Shown: one piece after another, positions 63,201 to 64,000 of the stretch
How positions within the stretch are numbered: the first letter of the stretch is position 1
Layout of the letters: every line of letters starts with the position of its first letter
Notes under the pieces: model-generated
The model's database searches: none
Told to the model about the DNA's origin: nothing
What the model saw: the letters and a program-made list of their open reading frames with translations, nothing else
Position numbers and translations under genes: made by a program
DNA from: Pyrocephalus nanus
Lineage: Eukaryota; Chordata; Aves; Passeriformes; Tyrannidae
Length of the DNA: 64,000 bases
Assembly: GCA_038380795.1 (NCBI GenBank)
Contig: CM076268.1
Span: forward strand, 29,583,501 to 29,647,500
Direction: 5' to 3'

Positions 63201-63457
63201 TGCTGTTTGGGCTGCAGTTGTTGCTGTTCATGACTGCAGGATTATCCTCTCAGCACCTTCACTGAGGCTGAGATTTACTGATTTCCCTCTGTATTTTTTC
63301 AGCCATGTTAAAGAAACCAGTTGTAACAGAAGTGAGAACTCCAACCAATACATGGAGTGGTTTGGGCTTCTCTAAATCCATGCCTGCAGAAACTATCAAG
63401 GAACTAAGAAGAGCGAATCATGTATCGTACAAGCCATCCATGACAACTACATATGAG
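7334..63457 (+). CDS. BICC1: BICC1 (Bicaudal C homolog 1), 16 internal coding exons, both ends outside the window
   Basis: Joined coding region of 7334-7380, 21715-21784, 47489-47568, 48703-48861, 49807-49860, 50849-51043, 51864-52115, 54859-54990, 56118-56304, 57732-57890, 58280-58476, 58753-58894, 59584-59740, 61134-61299, 62603-62642 and 63303-63457. All 16 exons have AG acceptors and GT donors. The phases agree at every junction and give 731 codons with no stop, counting the codon shared with exon 1. The translation closely matches vertebrate BICC1 throughout. From N to C it shows KH1 (GKSG loop), KH2 (GKGG loop), a KH-like domain, KH3 (GRNG loop), a second KH-like domain and a Ser/Pro/Ala-rich linker. 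In the known family, BICC1 is a cytoplasmic RNA-binding protein. It recruits the CCR4-NOT deadenylase to silence mRNAs, polymerises through a C-terminal SAM domain, and acts in left-right patterning and kidney tubule maintenance. The initiator exon and the SAM domain are not present here. Confidence 0.97.
9403..9423. promoter_or_regulatory. Inverted pair of POU octamer motifs
   Basis: ATTTGCAT at 9403-9410 and its reverse complement ATGCAAAT at 9416-9423, separated by five bases, in intron 2. Both are exact octamers. Function is inferred from the motif only. Confidence 0.3.
11789..11816. repeat. A run followed by (AACC)-type repeat
   Basis: An A run followed by CCAACCAACCAAACAAAG-like units in intron 2. 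Confidence 0.85.
14289..14300. repeat. (GT)6 microsatellite
   Basis: Six GT units followed by GCATACATGCATGTG, an imperfect continuation. The tract is short. Confidence 0.85.
15980..16035. repeat. Pyrimidine-rich stretch
   Basis: A C/T-rich run on the plus strand in intron 2. On the minus strand it reads as a Glu/Lys/Gly-rich open frame, which is a composition artefact. Confidence 0.7.
16449..16462. repeat. (TG)7 microsatellite
   Basis: Seven TG units in intron 2. Confidence 0.85.
17042..17061. repeat. T20 run
   Basis: Twenty uninterrupted T in intron 2. Confidence 0.95.
18949..18963. repeat. T15 run
   Basis: Fifteen uninterrupted T in intron 2. Confidence 0.95.
21715..21784 (+). CDS. BICC1: BICC1 exon 3: KH1 core helix and strand
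   Basis: A 70-nt exon between ACAG (to 21714) and GTATTT (from 21785). It encodes 23 codons, beginning IMEETNTQIAWPSKLKI and ending in GAKSKK, plus the first base of an Asp codon. This is the helix after the GXXG loop and the following beta strand of KH1, nearly invariant among vertebrate BICC1 proteins. The donor, G|GTATTT, is a poor match to the consensus at positions +4 to +6. The next exon is 25.7 kb away. Confidence 0.96.
23612..23625. repeat. (TA)n palindromic tract
   Basis: GTATATATATATAC, a short self-complementary TA tract in intron 3. Confidence 0.8.
27600..27683. repeat. C/A-rich low-complexity tract
   Basis: A C-rich start is followed by A runs and AACCCC/CCAAACC units. This is low-complexity sequence in intron 3. 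Confidence 0.75.
28159..28340 (+). mobile_element. CR1 LINE, 3'-end fragment
   Basis: This stretch contains the recognisable tail of a chicken-repeat-1 (CR1) retrotransposon. The run from AGTGGTTAAGCCTTGGGACAG through GGAAGTGTTCAGGGAACAGG, then GGTTGGACTGGATGACCCTG and GGTCTTTTCCAACC, follows the order of the CR1 3' end. The tail then degrades into an ATTCCATGGATTCT-like end. Only the untranslated 3' part is present, as is usual for 5'-truncated CR1 copies. It is sense with respect to BICC1 and lies in intron 3. Boundaries are approximate. Confidence 0.85.
28736..28822. repeat. A/C-rich low-complexity tract
   Basis: A runs interspersed with CC/CCCC (AAACC-like units), about 400 bp downstream of the first CR1 fragment. 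Confidence 0.75.
29004..29103. repeat. G11 run followed by T/G-rich tract
   Basis: Eleven consecutive G at 29008-29018, followed by about 80 bases of T and G (TTTTTGTGG and TTTGTTTG units), in intron 3. Confidence 0.9.
29926..29968. repeat. A/C-rich low-complexity tract
   Basis: AAACACAAACAACCAAAAAA-type units in intron 3. Confidence 0.75.
33370..33720. repeat. Purine-rich (G/A) stretch
   Basis: About 350 bases with strong G/A excess on the plus strand and no tandem period that I can see. It contains repeated GGAAAG, GAAATGA and GGAAG-like words. The minus-strand open frame across it (33216-33551) is Phe/Ser/Pro-rich, as purine-rich complement would give, and is not a gene. Confidence 0.6.
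34728..34897 (+). mobile_element. CR1 LINE, 3'-end fragment
   Basis: A second CR1 tail. It shows TTGCCCTGAGGAGCTGTAGG, GGAAGTGTTCGAGGCCAGAT, TTGGATGGGACTTT, GTGGAAGGTGTCTCTGCCCA, TGGCAGGAATGAGATGATC, TTTAAGGTCCCTTCCAGCCC and AATCATTCTGTGATATTCTC. This reproduces the CR1 3' end almost motif by motif. It is closer to the consensus than the copy at 28159 and is also in sense orientation in intron 3. No CR1 open reading frame remains. Confidence 0.92.
41397..41432. repeat. Imperfect TG/TGTA microsatellite
   Basis: TCTGTGTATGTCTGCCTGTG followed by TATGTATGTGTGTGTT in intron 3. Confidence 0.8.
41996..42066. repeat. A-rich tract with CCCC and CAA interruptions
   Basis: Seventy bases of A runs broken by CCCC and CAACAACAACC. 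It could be an old poly(A)-derived microsatellite, but no retroposon body was recognised next to it. Confidence 0.9.
45804..45818. repeat. A15 run
   Basis: Fifteen uninterrupted A in intron 3. Confidence 0.9.
47489..47568 (+). CDS. BICC1: BICC1 exon 4: end of KH1
   Basis: An 80-nt exon between TTTTTTAG and GTAAGA. Two bases finish the Asp codon begun in exon 3. Twenty-six codons follow, reading PHIKVSGKKENVKEAKERIM and then SVLDTK, which form the last beta strand and C-terminal helix of KH1. Phase is 0 at the end. The match to vertebrate BICC1 is nearly complete. This exon opens the compact 3' part of the gene. Confidence 0.97.
47569..48702 (+). other. BICC1 intron 4
   Basis: 1134 bp of AT-rich intron with a GTAAGA donor and a TTTCCAG acceptor. 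No repeat, exon or RNA gene was recognised in it. Confidence 0.9.
48703..48861 (+). CDS. BICC1: BICC1 exon 5: KH2 with GKGG loop
   Basis: A 159-nt, 53-codon exon, phase 0 at both ends, with a CCAG acceptor and GTAAGT donor. It starts SNRVTLKMDVSHTEHSHVIG. The VIGKGGNNIKKVMEETG core carries the canonical GXXG loop (GKGG) of KH2, followed by the HIHFPD strand and an Asn/Gln/Lys/Ser-rich loop that ends the exon. KH domains of this family bind single-stranded RNA through the GXXG loop, and here the loop is intact. The exon length is a multiple of three, so skipping it would keep frame but delete most of KH2. Confidence 0.98.
48862..49806 (+). other. BICC1 intron 5
   Basis: 945 bp, AT-rich, with short T runs near 49166 and 49687-49710 and a CTCCAG acceptor. 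No exon or repeat family was recognised. Confidence 0.9.
49807..49860 (+). CDS. BICC1: BICC1 exon 6: last strand and helix of KH2
   Basis: A 54-nt, 18-codon exon reading VSIAGQPAGVESARVRIR, with a CCAG acceptor, a GTAATA donor and phase 0 at both ends. It supplies the third strand and C-terminal helix of KH2. The sequence matches my recollection of mammalian BICC1 exactly. It is small enough that automatic annotation could omit it without breaking the frame. Confidence 0.96.
49861..50848 (+). other. BICC1 intron 6
   Basis: 988 bp. It contains an A/C-rich simple stretch at about 50610-50662 and no recognisable gene or mobile element. The acceptor is TTGTAG. Confidence 0.9.
50849..51043 (+). 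CDS. BICC1: BICC1 exon 7: first KH-like domain
   Basis: A 195-nt, 65-codon exon, phase 0-0, with a TAG acceptor and GTAATC donor. It begins ELLPLVLMFELPIAGILQP and ends in the RGSQNNTSAVK segment. In BICC1 this region folds like a KH domain but lacks the GXXG RNA-binding loop. No GXXG is seen in this exon, which agrees. The whole module is contained in one exon, and the strands around ISVSFKQRSRMYGATVIVRG are almost identical to mammalian BICC1. Confidence 0.97.
51044..51863 (+). other. BICC1 intron 7
   Basis: 820 bp, ending in a C-rich pyrimidine tract and CAG. Its central part (about 51200-51660) has somewhat higher GC and more CpG than the neighbouring introns. On the minus strand it is open for 168 codons (51165-51668). 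No known repeat family could be assigned. See the findings for the antisense open frames. Confidence 0.85.
51864..52115 (+). CDS. BICC1: BICC1 exon 8: KH3 with GRNG loop
   Basis: A 252-nt, 84-codon exon, phase 0-0, with a CCCCAG acceptor and GTAAAT donor. It opens EGTAMLLEHLAGSLASAIPV and contains the core MMGRNGSNIKHIMQRTG, with a GRNG loop, followed by QIHFPDPSNPQKKSTVYLQG. This is the complete KH3 module. It is essentially identical to mammalian BICC1, the strongest conservation in the window. The pyrimidine tract of its acceptor is unusually rich in C. Confidence 0.98.
52590..52605. repeat. T16 run
   Basis: Sixteen uninterrupted T in intron 8. Confidence 0.9.
54255..54282. repeat. T28 run
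   Basis: Twenty-eight uninterrupted T in intron 8, the longest pure homopolymer in the window. Its assembled length may be unreliable. Confidence 0.95.
54859..54990 (+). CDS. BICC1: BICC1 exon 9: second KH-like domain
   Basis: A 132-nt, 44-codon exon, phase 0-0, with a TTTCAG acceptor. It begins GCLPLVLMFDMKEEIEVEPQ and ends ISIKPKPKQPSK. The opening repeats the LPLVLMF signature at the start of exon 7, showing that the two KH-like modules are related. The donor GTTTGT departs from consensus at +3 and +4. The exon lacks a GXXG loop, as expected for a KH-like domain. Confidence 0.97.
54991..56117 (+). other. BICC1 intron 9
   Basis: 1127 bp, AT-rich, with a CCCTGCAG acceptor. No recognisable repeat or gene was seen. 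Confidence 0.9.
56118..56304 (+). CDS. BICC1: BICC1 exon 10: end of the KH region, start of the linker
   Basis: A 187-nt exon that starts in phase 0 and ends with the first base of a Gly codon, with a GTAAGT donor. It starts SVIVKSVERNALNMYEARKC. The conserved LLGLESSGVTIA end of the KH region follows, then a Ser/Pro/Cys-rich stretch that differs from mammals, then a Gly/Leu-rich segment, SSAGLGLTGLG. The second half is linker and evolves faster than the KH modules. Confidence 0.96.
56305..57731 (+). other. BICC1 intron 10
   Basis: 1427 bp with a GTAAGT donor and TTTTTTGCAG acceptor. No recognisable repeat, RNA gene or extra exon was seen. Confidence 0.9.
57732..57890 (+). CDS. BICC1: BICC1 exon 11: Ser/Asn/Thr-rich linker
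   Basis: A 159-nt exon, phase 1-1, joining a Gly codon at each end. It reads LLGPTALSVNTSAAPNSLLN and then the SSVSPLQSPSSGTPSPTLWA stretch conserved in vertebrate BICC1. The donor is CACAG|GTTGGT. A second GT (GTAAAA) four bases downstream was rejected because it would break the frame into exon 12. Confidence 0.94.
57891..58279 (+). other. BICC1 intron 11
   Basis: 389 bp, AT-rich, with a weak GTTGGT donor and a TTGTTGCAG acceptor. Nothing else was recognised in it. Confidence 0.9.
58280..58476 (+). CDS. BICC1: BICC1 exon 12: linker with Pro-rich segment
   Basis: A 197-nt exon whose first two bases complete a Gly codon. It reads FSAIPHLMIPSTAQATLTSI, followed by LLSGVPNYSQNTPSPPPGLTP, and ends SLNGHVK. 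The IPHLMIPSTAQATLT core and the PSPPPGLTPV motif are conserved in vertebrate BICC1. It ends in phase 0 before GTAGGT. If intron 12 were retained, the frame would continue for 30 codons to a TAA at 58567-58569. Confidence 0.95.
58477..58752 (+). other. BICC1 intron 12
   Basis: 276 bp, the shortest intron in the window. It begins GTAGGT and ends TTCCAG. Its first 90 bases remain open in the BICC1 frame. No other feature was seen. Confidence 0.88.
58753..58894 (+). CDS. BICC1: BICC1 exon 13: fast-evolving linker
   Basis: A 142-nt exon between TTCCAG and GTAAGA, entering in phase 0 and leaving with the first base of a Gly codon. It reads ASNIKYAALAATSLGENVLS, then ANHSDAVRQASTHG, and ends in KSNSEE. 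Only the IKY, SLGE and VLSANH positions clearly match mammals. The rest is diverged Ser/Ala-rich sequence, typical of this disordered linker. The identification rests on these anchors, on the phase agreement and on the flanking exons. Confidence 0.9.
58895..59583 (+). other. BICC1 intron 13
   Basis: 689 bp, AT-rich, with a GTAAGA donor and a CTTGCAG acceptor. No repeat or gene was recognised. Confidence 0.9.
59584..59740 (+). CDS. BICC1: BICC1 exon 14: conserved linker block
   Basis: A 157-nt exon entering on the last two bases of a Gly codon and leaving with two bases of a His codon. It reads CNDAFVEVGMPRSPSHSANT, followed by the conserved CAKRQTVELLQGTKNSHL. This is one of the better conserved blocks of the linker. 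The donor is GTAAGT after ACA. Confidence 0.96.
60650..60720 (+). repeat. Three degenerate copies of a 13-nt word
   Basis: GGCATGTAGGACT occurs at 60650-60662 and 60675-60687, and the near copy GGCAAGTAGGACC at 60708-60720, in intron 14. No repeat family was recognised. Confidence 0.75.
60769..60789 (+). repeat. 9-bp perfect inverted repeat
   Basis: ACCTGTTAG and its reverse complement CTAACAGGT, separated by GAT. A further direct copy of ACCTGTTAG occurs at 60828-60836. Confidence 0.8.
61134..61299 (+). CDS. BICC1: BICC1 exon 15: Ala/Arg-rich linker, GC-rich exon
   Basis: A 166-nt exon. Its first base completes a His codon and it ends in phase 0 before GTACCA. It reads TAERLLSDAELSASEGPVAD, then KKAPGSERAAERAAAAQQNS, and ends PSYVNMQ. 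The AAERAAAAQQNSER block and the YVNMQ end are conserved in vertebrate BICC1. The exon is markedly richer in GC and CpG than its surroundings and includes GCGGCCGC at 61234-61241. Confidence 0.96.
61300..62602 (+). other. BICC1 intron 15
   Basis: 1303 bp, AT-rich, with a GTACCA donor and a TTTTTAG acceptor. No recognisable gene or repeat family was seen. Confidence 0.9.
62603..62642 (+). CDS. BICC1: BICC1 exon 16 (40 nt)
   Basis: A 40-nt exon of 13 codons, AFDYEQKKLLATK, plus the first base of an Ala codon. The acceptor is TTTTTAG and the donor GTACGT. It matches vertebrate BICC1 exactly as I recall it. Its small size makes it easy to miss, but without it the frame between exons 15 and 17 is lost. 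Confidence 0.95.
62643..63302 (+). other. BICC1 intron 16
   Basis: 660 bp with an A run at 63027-63041 and a TTTTTTCAG acceptor. No other feature was recognised. Confidence 0.9.
63027..63041. repeat. A15 run
   Basis: Fifteen uninterrupted A in intron 16. Confidence 0.9.
63303..63457 (+). CDS. BICC1: BICC1 exon 17: conserved linker before the SAM-proximal region
   Basis: A 155-nt exon. Its first two bases complete an Ala codon. It then reads MLKKPVVTEVRTPTNTWSGL, followed by the GFSKSMPAETIKELRRANHV block, and ends TTTYE in phase 0. It is highly conserved with vertebrate BICC1. The donor GAG|GTATAA is weak at positions +4 to +6. The remaining linker, the SAM domain and the stop codon must lie downstream of the window. 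Confidence 0.97.
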
Positions 63458-64000
63458 GTATAAAAAAGTACATTGTAAGGGAAGTTTACTTTTAGTGAGT
63501 GATACAGTTATTTCTCTTGAGAAGTGTCCATAACTTCTGTAAAAAAGAAGTCTTGCAGATAAGATTTTTAATGTTCTGAATATATTTTATGATGAAAAAT
63601 GCTTCTTACATAAATATTAAGGCATATGGAATACATTCAGCCCAACACACAGAGTTATATCTGTTTTACAGATCTTATAGAAGTCAAAGAGCATGGAAGT
63701 CTGCTTAAAATATATTTGTTTAAAGAAACTTAAAACAACTTATGGGGCCAAATATCTCAGTTGTTGCAGACAAGCAGTAGAAATTTGGTAACCTAATGAA
63801 AACAGTGTATACATAGCAGATAAACTATATAATGTGAATCACTGCATGATGGAGCAGAACCTCAGAACAAGAAATGTCTGCAGCAAATCTTATGTTGACA
63901 GAGCTGTAGAACTGTAACAGCTTTCTCTATTTGCACTGTTCACTGGGCCCAGAAATTTCCCAGGCAGAAGGCAGCCAGAGTCCAGCAAGTCTCTTCAGAG
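63458..64000 (+). other. BICC1 intron 17, 5' part
   Basis: 543 bp after the last exon in the window. No further BICC1 exon was recognised, so the window ends inside this intron. Confidence 0.85.

Noticed and set aside
1..64000. CRISPR arrays, operons, phage or bacterial mobile elements
   Set aside because: The window is an intron-rich vertebrate gene. No regularly spaced repeats or dense prokaryotic-type coding sequence is present.

Overview
The window is eukaryotic and lies entirely inside one large, multi-exon, plus-strand gene, BICC1 (Bicaudal C homolog 1, an RNA-binding protein with KH and SAM domains). Sixteen coding exons were placed by matching their translations to the vertebrate BICC1 protein and by checking the splice sites and reading phase at every junction. 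They run from 7334 to 63457 and together encode 731 codons in one unbroken frame, counting the codon shared with an upstream exon. The first coding exon lies upstream of the window. The last exons, which carry the rest of the linker, the SAM domain and the stop codon, lie downstream. Exon numbers are provisional and assume a single coding exon upstream.

Organism: two 3'-end fragments of CR1-type LINEs (28159-28340 and 34728-34897) point to a sauropsid. With the sparse recognisable repeats and the modest intron sizes, a bird is most likely. The frequent A/C-rich and T/G-rich simple tracts also fit an avian genome. The species cannot be named from this sequence.

Layout: 1-7333 is the end of intron 1. 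Exon 2 (47 nt) is at 7334-7380, followed by intron 2 of 14.3 kb. Exon 3 is at 21715-21784, followed by intron 3 of 25.7 kb, which holds both CR1 fragments. From 47489 the gene becomes compact, with 14 exons in 16 kb separated by introns of 276 to 2743 bp. Exons 2-4 encode the window's part of KH1, exons 5-6 KH2, exon 7 the first KH-like domain, exon 8 KH3 and exon 9 the second KH-like domain. Exons 10-17 encode the Ser/Pro/Ala-rich linker that leads to the SAM domain.

Apart from BICC1, I found no second protein-coding gene, tRNA, rRNA, CRISPR array or intact mobile element. The rest is intronic sequence with simple-sequence tracts and a few candidate regulatory or structural oddities. The most curious is a pair of long antisense open frames in the same register, covering intron 7 and exon 8, with only one stop in about 326 codons. 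I found no convincing evidence of an undescribed biological system.
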